A stretch of 64,000 nucleotides of DNA. It comes from CAVRUD01 sp963849635 (GTDB lineage Bacteria > Chloroflexota > Chloroflexia > Thermomicrobiales > UBA6265). The notes below the pieces were generated by a model, which ran no database searches, was not told the DNA's origin, and saw nothing but the letters and a program-made list of their open reading frames with translations. The position numbers and the translations under genes were made by a program. Where the stretch lies: the NCBI GenBank assembly GCA_963849635.1, contig CAWKIA010000030.1, positions 1 through 64,000 of the forward strand, in the 5' to 3' direction. Below, piece after piece: positions 7,823 to 17,281 of the stretch; position 1 is the first letter of the stretch; every line of letters begins with the position of its first letter.

Positions 7823-9707
7823 CTATCGCGCCGCCACCGGCATTCCCGGCTGTTCGAATTGGGTGTGGTAGAGCTCCTGGTAGCGGCCGCCGGCGGCGAG
7901 GAGGTCGGTGTGGGTGCCGCGCTCGACGATGTGGCCGTTCTCCAGGACGAGGATGAGGTCGGCGGCGCGGACGGTGGAGAGGCGATGGGCGATCACGATC
8001 GAGGTCCGGCCGGCGAGGGCTTCGGTCAGGGCGGCCTGGACGGCCGCTTCGGAGGTTGAGTCGAGGTGCGCCGTCGCCTCGTCGAGGATGACGACGCGGG
8101 GGCGGGCGAGGAGGAGGCGGGCGATGGTCAGGCGCTGGCGCTCGCCGCCGGAGAGGCGGTAGCCGCGCTCGCCGACGACGGTGTCGAGGCCGTCGGGGAG
8201 GGAGGCGATCAAGGTGTCCAGGCGGGCCCGGCGCAGGACCTCCCACATCTCCGCCTCATCGGCCTCTGGCCGGGCAAAGGCGAGGTTACTGCGGATCGAC
8301 TCGTGGAAGAGGTGGCCGTCCTGGGTCACCATGCCCGAGGGCGGAGCGGATATCGCCGAAGGAGAGGTCGCGGACATCGACATCGCCGAGCAGGACCGCG
8401 CCGTCGTCGACGTCGTAGAGGCGGGGCATGAGCTGGGCGATGGTCGATTTGCCCGCTCCAGATGAGCCGACCAGGGCAATCAACTGCCCTGGCTCAGCCC
8501 GGAACGAGATGTCGTGGAGGACAGGAACGCCGCCACGGGTATCGAGTTGGGCGACCTCCTCCAGGGAGGCCAGGGAGACCTTGTCCGCTGCCGGGTAGGC
8601 GAAGTGGACGTTCTTGAACTCGACCGAGAGGGGGCCATCCGGGAGGGGCTGAGGATCGTCCGGCTCCGCCACCAGCGGCTCCAGGTCGAGCACCTCGAAG
8701 ACGCGCTCGAAGCTGACCAGGGCGCTGACGATCTCCAGGCGGGCGTTGGCCAGGGAGGTCAGTGGAGCGTAGAGCCGGGTGAGCAGAAGGGCGAGGGCAA
8801 CGACTTCACCTGCCTGAAGGTTCCCCTGGAGGGCGAGGTAGCCGCCGAGGCCGTAGACCAGGGCCAGGGCGAGGGCGGAGACCAGCATCAGGGCCGTGAA
8901 GAAGATCCACTGGGTCATCGCGATGCGAACGCCGACATCGCGGACGCCGCGGGCACGGTTGCCGAATTCGGCTGATTCATAGGAGGGGCGGCCAAAGAGT
9001 TTGACCAGCGTGGCGCCCGGCGCGGAGAAGCGCTCGGTCATCTGCGTGCTCATGGCGGCGTTGAGGTTGGAGGATTCGCGCTCCATCTTGGCCAGCTTCG
9101 GGCCGAGGCGACGGGCGGGGAAGACGAAGACCGGCAGGAGCACGAGGGAGAGGGCGGTGATCTGCCAGGAGATCCCAACCATCACGATCAGGGTCAGGAC
9201 CAGGGTGACGACGTTGGTGACGACCCCGGAGAGGACATCGCTGAAGGCGCGCTGGGCGCCGATGACGTCGGTGTTGAGCCGGCTCACCAGGGCGCCGGTG
9301 CGGGTCCGGGTGAAGAAGGCGATCGGCATCTTCTGGACGTGGTCAAAGACGGCCGAGCGCAAGTCCAGGATTAGGGTCTCGCCGATTGAGGCCGAGAGCC
9401 AGCGGGCGACGATGCTGACGCCCGACTCCATCACGGCGATCACGGCGATCACGGCCGCCAGGCCAATGACCACGCTGCTCGCATCACCTTCGACAATCGC
9501 GTCCAGCACCCGCCCAGCCAGGACCGGTGTGGCGACCGCGAGCACCGCTCCGACGACGCTGAGGACCATGAACCAGGAGACCGCGCGGCGGTGCGGCCGG
9601 GCGAAGGCCCAGATCCGGTGCAAGGTTGCCCGAGAGAAGGGGCGCTTCTGCTCCTGCGCGGTCATCGCGTTGTACATCGACGTCCACGCGGTCATTTCCA
9701 TGCTCAT
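7823..9707 (-). CDS. ABC exporter, fused permease-ATPase (frameshift in NBD)
   Basis: About 628 aa if repaired. Residues 1-330 form a type I exporter membrane domain (VLSVVGAVLAVATPVLAGRV, IGLAAVIAVIAVMES, loop TRTRTGALVSRLNTDVIGAQ). The nucleotide-binding domain has Walker A ALVGSSGAGKST, then after the slip MVTQDGHLF (Q-loop), signature LSGGERQR, Walker B VVILDEATAHLD and switch VIAHRLSTV. An extra G near 8338 (GGG for GG) breaks the frame between SALG and MVTQD. All catalytic motifs survive on either side, so a sequence error is plausible. It starts at ATG 9707 behind AGGAG. It would export a lipid, peptide or drug; a homodimer is expected because no partner half is encoded nearby. Confidence 0.85.
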
Positions 9708-9760
9708 GGGCAGCTCCTGAACGAGGGGTTAGGCGTTAGGCATTAGGCGTTCGGTCTTCA

Positions 9761-9882
9761 GTCATCCTGAGCTTGCGAAGGATCTTGGCCGTATACGGCC
9801 TTTGTCGCCGACCGCGACGTTGTGGTCTGGAACGAGCACGAAGGCGCTAAAGCGCCAAGATCCTTCGCAGGCTCAGGATGAC
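9761..9882. repeat. Dispersed 122-bp hairpin element, copy 1
   Basis: It opens with GTCATCCTGAGCTTGCGAAG and closes with the near-reverse complement (about 29-bp arms). The interior (TTTGTCGCCGACC, ACGAGCACGAAGGCGC) is almost identical to the copy at 32362-32485. It lies between the ABC exporter start and the MFS gene end. Confidence 0.85.
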
Positions 9883-9946
9883 GTCGGGGTGGGGCGATGC
9901 TCGTCACGGAGCGCCGGACGCCGGACGCCGGACGCCGGACATCTTT

Positions 9947-11533
9947 CTACGCCGCTTCCGCAAGTTCAGCCGGTTCCAGTTTGTCGATCGGTTCGGCGGC
10001 ATCTTCGTCGTTGTGCTGGGCGGGTTGGACGTGGCGGAGCATGAGGACGGCGAGGACTGCGGCGACGATCAGGACGGTTGCTCCAATGGCGGTGGTGATT
10101 TGCATACCTTGCACGAAGGCCTCCCGGGCGGATACGAGCAGAGCCGTGCTGGCCGGCTCGGGCAGGGTGGCGGCGACGCCGACCGCGCCGCCAAGGGTGT
10201 CGCGGGCGGTATTGGCCGACTCGGGCGAGATCCCGGCCGGCAGGGCGTTAGCCACGTCGTGGCGGTAGATGGCGGTGGCGATGCTGCCGAGGATGGCGAT
10301 GCCGAGGGCGCCGCCGAACTCGGCCCCGGTCTCGGAGATGGCGGAGGCGGCGCCGGCACGCTCCGGCGGGGCGGCGCCGACGATCAGGTCGGTGGTGAGG
10401 GTGAAGACCGGGGCCAGGCCGAGGGAGAAGATGACCGATCCTGCTACCAGGATCGCGAGGCCGTTGTCGCTCTCGATCTGGGTGAGGACGAGGAAGCCTG
10501 CCGCGGCGATAGCCAAACCGGCGCCGACGACGTGGGATGGGTGAACCCGCTTGACGATCATCGGGGAGAGCACGCCGCCGGCGATGAATCCGGCCGACGA
10601 GGGCAGCGACCAGAATCCGGCCCGCAGCGGCGAGAGCCCTTCGACGAGTTGCAGGTACTGGGCGGTGAAGAGGAACGCGCCGAAGGCGCCGAAGATGGCG
10701 ACGGTGTTGGTGGCCAGGGCGGCGGTGAACGACGGGACCTTGAAGAGGCGGACGTCGATCATCGGATCGTCGAGGCGGGTCTGGCGGCGGATGAAGATGG
10801 CCCCGAAGGCGGCTCCGGCGACGATCGCCAGGGCGGCCAGATTGTCGAAGCCGTGCTCGGCGATCCGCTTGAAGCCGTAGATCGCGCTCAGGACCGCGAC
10901 CAGGGAGAGGGCGGCGCTGAGGATGTCGAGGCGGCCGGCGTTGGGGTCACGGTACTCGGGCAGGAGCATCGGGCCGAGGACGAGGAGCAGGGCCATCACC
11001 GGCACGGCGATCAGGAAGACGGAGCCCCACCAGAAGAATTCGAGGAGGATCCCGCCTACGAGTGGGCCGATTGCCCCACCGACCGAGTAAGAGGTGATCC
11101 AGACTCCGATCGCGACGGTGCGCTGGCCGGGATCGTGGAACATGTGGCGGATGAGTGAGAGGGTCGATGGCGCCAGAGTCGCCCCGGCGATGCCGAGGAG
11201 GGCGCGGGTGACGATTAGCATCTCGGCGCTGGTCGAGAAGGCCGCCAGGACTGACGTGACTCCGAAGAGGGTCGCGCCGGCGAGGAGCAGGCGGCGGCGG
11301 CCGATGCGGTCGCCCAAAGTGCCCATGGTGATGAGCAGGCCGGCGACCATGAAGCCATAGATGTCGATGATCCACAAAAGCTGAGATGAGGAGGGCTTGA
11401 GCTCGGTGCTCAGCTCCGGTACGGCGAGGTTGAGGACCGTCAGGTCCATCGAGTAGAGCAGACACGGCAGGGCGAGGACAGACAGCCCGATCCACTCTTT
11501 GCGCCCCGCTCGAATCGGAGTTTGCGCATCCAT
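9947..11533 (-). CDS. MFS drug transporter, DHA2 (EmrB/QacA) family, 14 TM
   Basis: 528 aa from ATG 11533 (SD GAAGGGA); the open frame upstream lacks a start signal. Drug:H+ antiport across the inner membrane is the family role. Visible: motif A LITMGTLGDRIGRRRLLLAGA after the second helix, motif D1-like LPCLLYSMDLTVLNLAVP in TM1, motif C-like GGAIGPLVGGILLEFFWWGSVFLI in TM5, and 14 hydrophobic segments in total. The C-terminus ends in an acidic/Ala-rich tail. It sits in an efflux-rich block with the ABC exporter and DrrAB pair; no dedicated regulator is adjacent. Confidence 0.9.
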   Translation of the reverse strand: MDAQTPIRAGRKEWIGLSVLALPCLLYSMDLTVLNLAVPELSTELKPSSSQLLWIIDIYGFMVAGLLITMGTLGDRIGRRRLLLAGATLFGVTSVLAAFSTSAEMLIVTRALLGIAGATLAPSTLSLIRHMFHDPGQRTVAIGVWITSYSVGGAIGPLVGGILLEFFWWGSVFLIAVPVMALLLVLGPMLLPEYRDPNAGRLDILSAALSLVAVLSAIYGFKRIAEHGFDNLAALAIVAGAAFGAIFIRRQTRLDDPMIDVRLFKVPSFTAALATNTVAIFGAFGAFLFTAQYLQLVEGLSPLRAGFWSLPSSAGFIAGGVLSPMIVKRVHPSHVVGAGLAIAAAGFLVLTQIESDNGLAILVAGSVIFSLGLAPVFTLTTDLIVGAAPPERAGAASAISETGAEFGGALGIAILGSIATAIYRHDVANALPAGISPESANTARDTLGGAVGVAATLPEPASTALLVSAREAFVQGMQITTAIGATVLIVAAVLAVLMLRHVQPAQHNDEDAAEPIDKLEPAELAEAA

Positions 11534-11700
11534 AGGTGCGTCCCTTCGTCGAGTGTGCAATAGCGCGTCGCGCCGGTTTCGACGAGCCCGGGGCTCACGG
11601 CCCCTACCCAGCCGGCTCAACGGAACAGCCTCTCCAAGGCTAGGGCCAGCCCTGCCTAGGCCAAACCGGGCCGGCATTGTGGCGTCGAAGTCGGGAGCTC

Positions 11701-11756
11701 CTCCCCCTTCCCCTTCGTAGCGCAGCGGGGGGAAGGGGACCGGGGGTTAGGGGGCC
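11701..11756. repeat. C/G-rich dispersed hairpin element
   Basis: CTCCCCCTTCCCC...GGGGGGAAGGGG followed by GGGGGTTAGGGGG. The same words in the same order occur at about 62420-62480 and 62635-62690, so this is a third dispersed intergenic repeat family. Confidence 0.6.
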
Positions 11757-11762
11757 AGTCGC

Positions 11763-12593
11763 CTACCGGCTCATCGACCGGTAGCGGCGGACGCCGATGG
11801 GAGCGAAGACCGCGACAATCAAGACGATCCAGCCGAGGGTGAGGAGGATGGGGTGCTCTGCTGGGAAGCCGTCCGTGGCATACGGGTTGGGGTTGCCCCA
11901 CAGCTCGCGGCAGGAGGCCGTCAGGGTGCTGACCGGGTTCCACTCCGCGATAGGCTGGAGCCAACTCGGCAGGGTTTCAGTCGGAACGAAGACGTTCGAC
12001 AGGAACGTCAATGGGAAGAGGACGGTAAAGCCAATCTGGTTCGCGGCTTCGACGGTCCGGACCGAGAGGCCCATGTAGACGCCGACCCAGGACATCGAGA
12101 AGGTGAATAGGAGCAGGAGGCCAACCCCGGCGAAGAACTCCGGCACGCTGGTGTGGACCCGCCAGCCGACTGCCAGGCCGGAGAGCATCAACACGACCAG
12201 GATGCAGGCCTGATAGATCAGGTCGAAAAGCGTCCTGCCTGTCAGCACCGCCGACCGGGCCATCGGCAGGGAGCGGAAGCGGTCGAGGATGCCCTTGTTG
12301 ACGTCGTCGGTCATGCCGATCGCGGTGGTCACGCAGGCGAAGACGACCGTCTGCGCGAAGATGCCGGGCATCAGATATTCCGTGTAGTCGCCGCCGCCCG
12401 GCAGCGGGATCGCATTGCCGAAGACGTAGGCGAACAGTAAGACGAACATAATCGACTGGAGGATGGCGAAGACTGCCAGCTCCGGGATGCGCGGCACGCG
12501 GCGCAAGTTGCGCTGGGTCATGATCAGGCCATCGACGATGACCTGACGGAAGCCGCCGTCGGCGACAGGCTGGGAAAAGGTGGCATCGGTCAT
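11763..12593 (-). CDS. ABC-2 type transporter permease (DrrB-like)
   Basis: 276 aa integral membrane protein with six hydrophobic segments (for example AVFAILQSIMFVLLFAYVFG, ILVVLMLSGLAVGW, IVLIVAVFAPIGV). It carries the ABC-2 signature region around IGMTDDVNKGILDRFRSLPM ahead of the third helix. It pairs with the upstream ATPase, whose stop overlaps this ATG (ATGA), indicating translational coupling. DrrB-type permeases export daunorubicin-like compounds or lipids; the substrate here is unknown. Confidence 0.9.
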   Translation of the reverse strand: MTDATFSQPVADGGFRQVIVDGLIMTQRNLRRVPRIPELAVFAILQSIMFVLLFAYVFGNAIPLPGGGDYTEYLMPGIFAQTVVFACVTTAIGMTDDVNKGILDRFRSLPMARSAVLTGRTLFDLIYQACILVVLMLSGLAVGWRVHTSVPEFFAGVGLLLLFTFSMSWVGVYMGLSVRTVEAANQIGFTVLFPLTFLSNVFVPTETLPSWLQPIAEWNPVSTLTASCRELWGNPNPYATDGFPAEHPILLTLGWIVLIVAVFAPIGVRRYRSMSR

Positions 12594-13714
12594 GCCGTCC
12601 TCCCATCGGAACGGCCGTCGGTATTGGCCGGCTTGGCGTGCTTGCCCGCGCCATTCTCCTCAGCCTCATCGAGTTCGGCGCCATGGCCGGTGAGGGTGAG
12701 GAAGACGTCATCCAGGGTCGGGCGGCGGAGACCGATGTCGTCGATGACGATCCCGTCTTGATCAAGCTCGCGCACGATCTGGATGAGGCAGGACGCGCCT
12801 CCCTGGGCGGGCACGGTCAGGCGGCGGGTGTGCTCATCCAGCGAGGTCTCGCCCGCTCCGTAGCGGCGCAGGATCTCCGTGGCGCCGGCGATCCGGGTCC
12901 GGTCGTGGACAACGACCTCGATCCGCTCTCCGCCGATCTGCGACTTCAGCTGGTCGGAGGTTCCCCGGGCAATGATCTTGCCGGCATCGACCACGGCGAT
13001 CTCGTGGGCCAGTTCGTCGGCCTCTTCCAGGTACTGCGTGGTGAGAAGGATGGTCGTCCCCTCGCGCACCCGTTCGCGGATGACCTCCCACAGACCGAGG
13101 CGGGAGCGGGGATCGAGCCCCGTCGTGGGCTCGTCCAGGAAGAGGATGCGCGGCCGCCCGGTCAGGGCGCTGGCGAGGTCGAGGCGACGGCGCATGCCGC
13201 CCGAATAGGTCTTGACGACCCGATCGGCCGCGTCGGTCAGGGTGAATTGCTCGAGGAGTTCGTTGGCCCGGCGGCGGGCAGCATCCTTGGGCAACTGGTA
13301 GAGCCGCCCAAACATCACAAGGTTCTCGCGTCCGGTCAGGTTCTCGTCGACAGCGGCGTACTGGCCGGAGAGGCCGATTACCGAGCGCAGCTCGTGCGCC
13401 TGGCGGACAACGTCGAAGCCGGCGACGGTGGCGTGGCCGGCGTCGGGTTTGAGCAGGGTGGCGAGGATGCGCACTGTCGTGGTCTTGCCGGCGCCGTTCG
13501 GCCCCAGGAGACCGAGGACGCTGCCTTCGGCGACGGTGAGATCGAGCCCGTCGAGGGCGCGGACTTCCGACTTCCGTCCCTTGTAGATCTTGACGAGCCC
13601 TTCGGCTGTGACGGCGCCGGGCTGCTCGGTCTGGACGACCGCTGGCGACCTGAATTCCGCCTGGGTTGAGCCATTCTGGCTGTGCGGTTCCACTGTCAGC
13701 GTCGAACGATCCAT
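12590..13714 (-). CDS. ABC transporter ATP-binding protein (DrrA-like)
   Basis: 374 aa. After a 35-residue leader comes the ATPase: Walker A LLGPNGAGKTTT, Q-loop LSGQYAAVD, signature YSGGMRRRLDLASAL, Walker B ILFLDEPTTGLDP, and a switch region reading LLTTQYLEEAD (Gln where many ATPases have His, as is common in the DrrA group). The C-terminal 100 residues form the DrrA extension, ending in a Glu/Lys-rich tail. It is the first gene of a two-gene operon with the permease. The start is ATG 13714 with only a weak upstream GGGGG. Confidence 0.9.
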   Translation of the reverse strand: MDRSTLTVEPHSQNGSTQAEFRSPAVVQTEQPGAVTAEGLVKIYKGRKSEVRALDGLDLTVAEGSVLGLLGPNGAGKTTTVRILATLLKPDAGHATVAGFDVVRQAHELRSVIGLSGQYAAVDENLTGRENLVMFGRLYQLPKDAARRRANELLEQFTLTDAADRVVKTYSGGMRRRLDLASALTGRPRILFLDEPTTGLDPRSRLGLWEVIRERVREGTTILLTTQYLEEADELAHEIAVVDAGKIIARGTSDQLKSQIGGERIEVVVHDRTRIAGATEILRRYGAGETSLDEHTRRLTVPAQGGASCLIQIVRELDQDGIVIDDIGLRRPTLDDVFLTLTGHGAELDEAEENGAGKHAKPANTDGRSDGRTA

Positions 13715-14032
13715 CTACTGTGGTACCCCCTCTCGGCGTTTGTCGGAACGCCTGTCCGGCAAACCGTACCGGGGTATAACGCGAAAATGCGGGACCTCGT
13801 CAGATCTGTCTCATTGGATAGTCGAACGGGGCGAGCAGATATCGACAACGCACTCACCCTACACCCGTGCCGGGAATAAAGCAAGTGATTACTGTGTAAA
13901 TGACTCGGCACGAGTTGGTCGGCTCACCGCGTCCAAGGCGCGGCACAACCAAACGTATTGGCAAGTGGTCACAGGGATGTGTCGGATTCGTGAACGGGGT
14001 GCAGTTCGTGATACGGACGGGGGCGCAATGCC
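13715..14032. other. Intergenic, drrA-like upstream region
   Basis: No gene is supported. A 9-bp near-perfect inverted repeat (GTTTGTCGG...CCGGCAAAC, about 13738-13764) lies just upstream of the ATPase start and could be an operator; nothing else was seen. Confidence 0.4.
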
Positions 14033-15259
14033 CTATAGCCATCCTGCGACCAGCGATGGGGATACCGGTTCGGTCAGGAGGCGGCGGAAGCGAGATTGTC
14101 TGGCTGTTTGGTCGGGGCCGGCCTGCTCGAGCCAGGCGCCGAGGAGATCGCGGCCGGCGTGGTAGCAAAAGATGTAGGCGCGCCACATGGGGTCGGCCAT
14201 GAAGCGGAGGCGGTGGCGGGCTTCGGTCTCGGTGGAGAGGCCATAGCGCATCAAGTAGGCGATGGCGTCCTCCTCGGGGCGGCCGTCGGCGTGGAGGAGG
14301 AGGGCGACGTTGGCGCTGACGGCGCGGAGGGACCGGCTGGCTTTGCTCAAGCGGGCTTCCCGATCGGGATCTCCGGCGACGCCGGCGGCGGGGTAGAGCA
14401 CGTCGTTCGTCCAGCCCGCGGCCTCGTCGCCGGGGAAGATGACCCCTTCGGCCAGGGTGGCGATCCCTTCGGAGACGACTGCTTCCGGGGTGTGGATCAG
14501 TTGGGCGGCGAATTCGCCCCAGCCGCGGTCGCGGTAGAGGGTCAGTTCCTTTAATGCGTGCTCGGCGTGGTGGCCGGGGTAGGCTTCGTGGCAGATCAGG
14601 TCGAGAAGGGCGTTGGCGCGGATGGGGAGATCGGTATTGACATCGACGCGGGAGCGCCCGCCGCCCAGGTACCAGTTGTAGCCGCTCCACGGCTTGTCGG
14701 AGACGAAGGCGACCTCGATCGATTCGATCAGGGGCAGGTCGACGAAGGCGGAGGTCCGGGAGCGGGCTTCGGCCATGATCAGGTCGATCAGGTGGCGGGC
14801 CCACTCCGGCGTGATCTCGAACTGCTTGCGCCAGGCAGCCAGCCGGTCCTGGACGGTGCCGTCGCCGGGGAGGAGGGTCTGCATCGCCTCGGCGGCCTCT
14901 GCGAAAACGGCTTCCGGCGTTCTGGCGGGCTCGATGTCGAAGAGGAGACGGACCTCGTCTTCGTAGGGAATGGCTTCGCCGGCGAGGGCGCGGCAGCTGG
15001 TGGCCATCGCCCGGGTCTGGATGGCGAGGAAGGCGCGGCGGTCATCGGGGAGGTCGGCGCCAGCGATGGCGGAGCGGAGGGCATCGGCCCGGCGGAGGAG
15101 GGTGGGAGCGTCGGGGGCCGAGGCCAGGGTGGCAAGTTTGATCTCGTCCGGCCCGAAGTAGCCATCGATGAATCCTGGCCGCAGGCGCTCGATGCCCCAG
15201 GCGATCTCCAGGTACTCCCGCGCGATCGGATCGATCGGGGGGTGGGCCGGTGCGGTCAT
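14033..15259 (-). CDS. DUF885-family probable metallopeptidase-like protein
   Basis: 408 aa from ATG 15259, which has AGGAAAGGA about 9 bases ahead; the open frame extends further upstream without a ribosome site. The hallmark HEAYPGHH (residues 224-231), preceded by LPIRANALLDLIC and followed by VVSEGIATLAEGV, matches the DUF885 group, whose HExxxGH motif and downstream Glu resemble zinc peptidases (M32-like). No signal peptide is visible, so it is likely cytoplasmic. Natural substrate is unknown. It is transcribed alone. Confidence 0.82.
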   Translation of the reverse strand: MTAPAHPPIDPIAREYLEIAWGIERLRPGFIDGYFGPDEIKLATLASAPDAPTLLRRADALRSAIAGADLPDDRRAFLAIQTRAMATSCRALAGEAIPYEDEVRLLFDIEPARTPEAVFAEAAEAMQTLLPGDGTVQDRLAAWRKQFEITPEWARHLIDLIMAEARSRTSAFVDLPLIESIEVAFVSDKPWSGYNWYLGGGRSRVDVNTDLPIRANALLDLICHEAYPGHHAEHALKELTLYRDRGWGEFAAQLIHTPEAVVSEGIATLAEGVIFPGDEAAGWTNDVLYPAAGVAGDPDREARLSKASRSLRAVSANVALLLHADGRPEEDAIAYLMRYGLSTETEARHRLRFMADPMWRAYIFCYHAGRDLLGAWLEQAGPDQTARQSRFRRLLTEPVSPSLVAGWL

Positions 15260-15859
15260 GGTGGAGATCCTTTCCTCGGCGGAGAGTTCGAATGGCAAAT
15301 GGACAACTGCGGGATCGTACCGCGAGCGATGGGGAGCGGTGTTCAACTGGGTGGCATCGATTTCTCAACGCCCGGGCGAATGACAGCGGGATGCGTGAGA
15401 AACGTCGGCCGATGGAGGTTGCGGAATAGAAGGGTAGTTTTCGGCGGCGGGGTGGGACGGGGGGGCCGTCTTGGGGTCTCCCGGATGATGAGGTTGCGGA
15501 ATTGACCCGTGAGGTTCGGCGGTATGGCCGGGGAGGGGGACGCCGTCCCGGCCCCGCCCGGGGCTGAAAGACCCCGGACTACCTCTGGGGCGGAAGCCGG
15601 CTCAAGCCGGCTCGCGACCCCGGTCCGACGCGTCCCGGGACGCCGATTGGGCCCCACTCATCGATTTCGCAACCTCCAAAAGTCGGGTGCGCTGGCGCCA
15701 ACGGACTCGCGGCGACTCGAACGCTGTCCGCTGGCTATTCTTCTATTCTCAGTCCTCGATACGGTGCTGGTACGATGGTCCCCACAGGCGAACACGGCAA
15801 ACTTGTGGCGGAGATCGCGACGTGGCGATCTCCCGGACAGACGTGAACGGGGAGGCAAC
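15260..15859. other. Intergenic with mini-hairpins and a 13-base repeat
   Basis: No gene is supported over 600 bp. The word GAGGTTGCGGAAT occurs twice in the same direction (near 15413 and 15490) and once inverted as ATTTCGCAACCTC (15664). Near 15550-15615 are short stems (CCGGGGCTGAAAGACCCCGG, GCCGGCTCAAGCCGGC) of the mini-hairpin type also seen at 19125 and 34790. Confidence 0.45.
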
Positions 15860-16153
15860 ATGGCGGTTGCGATGTTCTTGCGGTGGGAAGGGTTTACCAA
15901 GGAGCAATACGACGCGGCGCGCGCGCTCGTTCCTTTCGATCGCGAGACTGCGCCAGGTGGGCTGTTCCACGTGGCCGCGTTCGACGAACACGGCATCCAC
16001 GTTACGGACATTTGGGAGTCGGCGGAGCAATTCCAGACGTTCCTGACGGAGCGCCTGCTGCCGGCGGTTGCGCAACTGGAGATCCCGGGCCATCCCGACA
16101 TCGAGATCGTGCCGGTGCACTCGCTGGCCACGCCGGGATTCACGCGCACCTGA
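15860..16153 (+). CDS. Small conserved protein, ABM/dimeric alpha-beta barrel-like
   Basis: 97 aa from ATG 15860 with GGGGAGG 5 bases upstream. The sequence alternates short strands and helices (MAVAMFLRWEGFTKEQYDA, GGLFHVAAFDEHGIHVTDIW, SAEQFQTFLTERLLPAVAQL), as in antibiotic-biosynthesis-monooxygenase or EthD-like dimeric barrels. No catalytic residue can be assigned. It is not in an operon: the neighbour upstream is divergent and the next gene begins 337 bp later. Confidence 0.7.
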   Translation: MAVAMFLRWEGFTKEQYDAARALVPFDRETAPGGLFHVAAFDEHGIHVTDIWESAEQFQTFLTERLLPAVAQLEIPGHPDIEIVPVHSLATPGFTRT

Positions 16154-16489
16154 GCGAGGCGCCGCGCCCGCGGCGATTCGCACGCGGCGGGTTCTGCGCC
16201 GCCCCGATGACCGTCGGGGTTGGCTTGGCGAATAGCGGGGACATCGAAGGCGTACCGTACCGGCGGTGTACTTTGCCATGGGTTCGATCGAACGATCTCC
16301 CAGGGACCGGCTCGGCCAGAATTGGGGCCGCATGGCGAATACTGGCGGAATTGGGCCCGGACAGGCCGATGGAAACAATATTGGGCAACTGGACGTCTTG
16401 GATGTAGCGCGATTGCGGTGGCAGCGGCGCCACGGGCGGGTCGCACGTCGTTCTTTCATCCTGTTATGGGCACCATGGAGATGTGCACG
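16154..16489. other. Intergenic, no gene seen
   Basis: The six frames show only low-quality short frames; no repeat or RNA structure stood out. It presumably holds the promoter of the SIMPL gene. Confidence 0.4.
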
Positions 16490-17281
16490 ATGGCTTTTAT
16501 CGGATCTTCGAAGTCTCAGGCTCTTCGCCCCACCCGTCGCGCGGTCGTGGGGACGTCTCTCGGTTCATTAGGCGCACTCGGGTTCGGCGGTCTTAGCATG
16601 GCTAAGGCCGCCCAAGGGACACCCACCGCCACGGATGACGCGGTTGCGCGAGGGCAAGTTGTGGTCGAGGCCGTCGGCACGGGCACAGTCGATGTGGCGC
16701 CGGACAGCGCCTCGATCGTGATCGGCGTCGATGTCACCCTGCCGACCCTAGGAGAGGCCCAGGCCGAAGCGACTACTACCATGGAGGCGATCATCACCGC
16801 GATCCAGGGGCACGATATTCCGGACGACGACATCCAGACCGCGACCTTCATGGTCAATCCGATCCGCGAGTATGACCAGGTGACCGGCGTCCCTGGCGCG
16901 GTGACGAGCTTTCAGGTGACCAACCAGGTGGGGGTAACCACTCACAACCTCGATGACCTGGGCGCGCTGCTCGATGACGCCGTCGCCGCCGGGGCGAACA
17001 GCATCTATGGGATCACCTTCTTCCTCGAAGATCCGGCCGAGGCCAATTCCGAGGCGCGCAAGCTGGCCTTCGAGGATGCCCGCACCCGCGCGACCGAGCT
17101 GGCGGAGGCAGCCGGCCTGAGCCTGGGCAACGTCATCGCGATCTCCGAAGGGGGAGGATCGAGCCCGATCGCCTACTACGACGCCGCGAACGCCCGCGGC
17201 CAGGCGGCCGGTGGCCCTCCGGTCTCGCCGGGCGTGACCAGCATCACCGTCGCGGTCACGGCCGCGTTCAGCATGGTCTAG
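16490..17281 (+). CDS. SIMPL-domain (DUF541) exported protein
   Basis: 263 aa from ATG 16490 (GGAG 9 bases upstream; further in-frame ATGs at 16466, 16475 and 16481). The N-terminus PTRRAVVGTSLGSLGALGFGG is twin-arginine-like, with cleavage likely near AKA-AQ. The mature part has the SIMPL pattern: VVEAVGTGTVDVAPDSASI, LGEAQAEATTTMEAIITAI, YQV-like TSFQVTNQVGV and ARKLAFEDARTRATELAEAAG. SIMPL proteins of the BP26/YggE type are envelope proteins linked to oxidative stress. A long hairpin follows the stop. The Tat-like signal is less usual for this family. Confidence 0.85.
   Translation: MAFIGSSKSQALRPTRRAVVGTSLGSLGALGFGGLSMAKAAQGTPTATDDAVARGQVVVEAVGTGTVDVAPDSASIVIGVDVTLPTLGEAQAEATTTMEAIITAIQGHDIPDDDIQTATFMVNPIREYDQVTGVPGAVTSFQVTNQVGVTTHNLDDLGALLDDAVAAGANSIYGITFFLEDPAEANSEARKLAFEDARTRATELAEAAGLSLGNVIAISEGGGSSPIAYYDAANARGQAAGGPPVSPGVTSITVAVTAAFSMV

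Noticed and set aside
9878..11158. Long + strand open frame (426 codons) opposite the MFS gene
   Set aside because: It is Gly/Asp/Glu-rich antisense of a clear MFS transporter; high-GC shadow frame with no domain.
11534..11677. Extended N-terminus for the MFS pump
   Set aside because: Arg/Pro-rich and repeat-derived, with a good ribosome site only at the internal ATG 11533.
14096..15505. Long + strand open frames opposite the DUF885 gene
   Set aside because: Composition is that of antisense codons; the minus-strand protein has a clear family motif and ribosome site.
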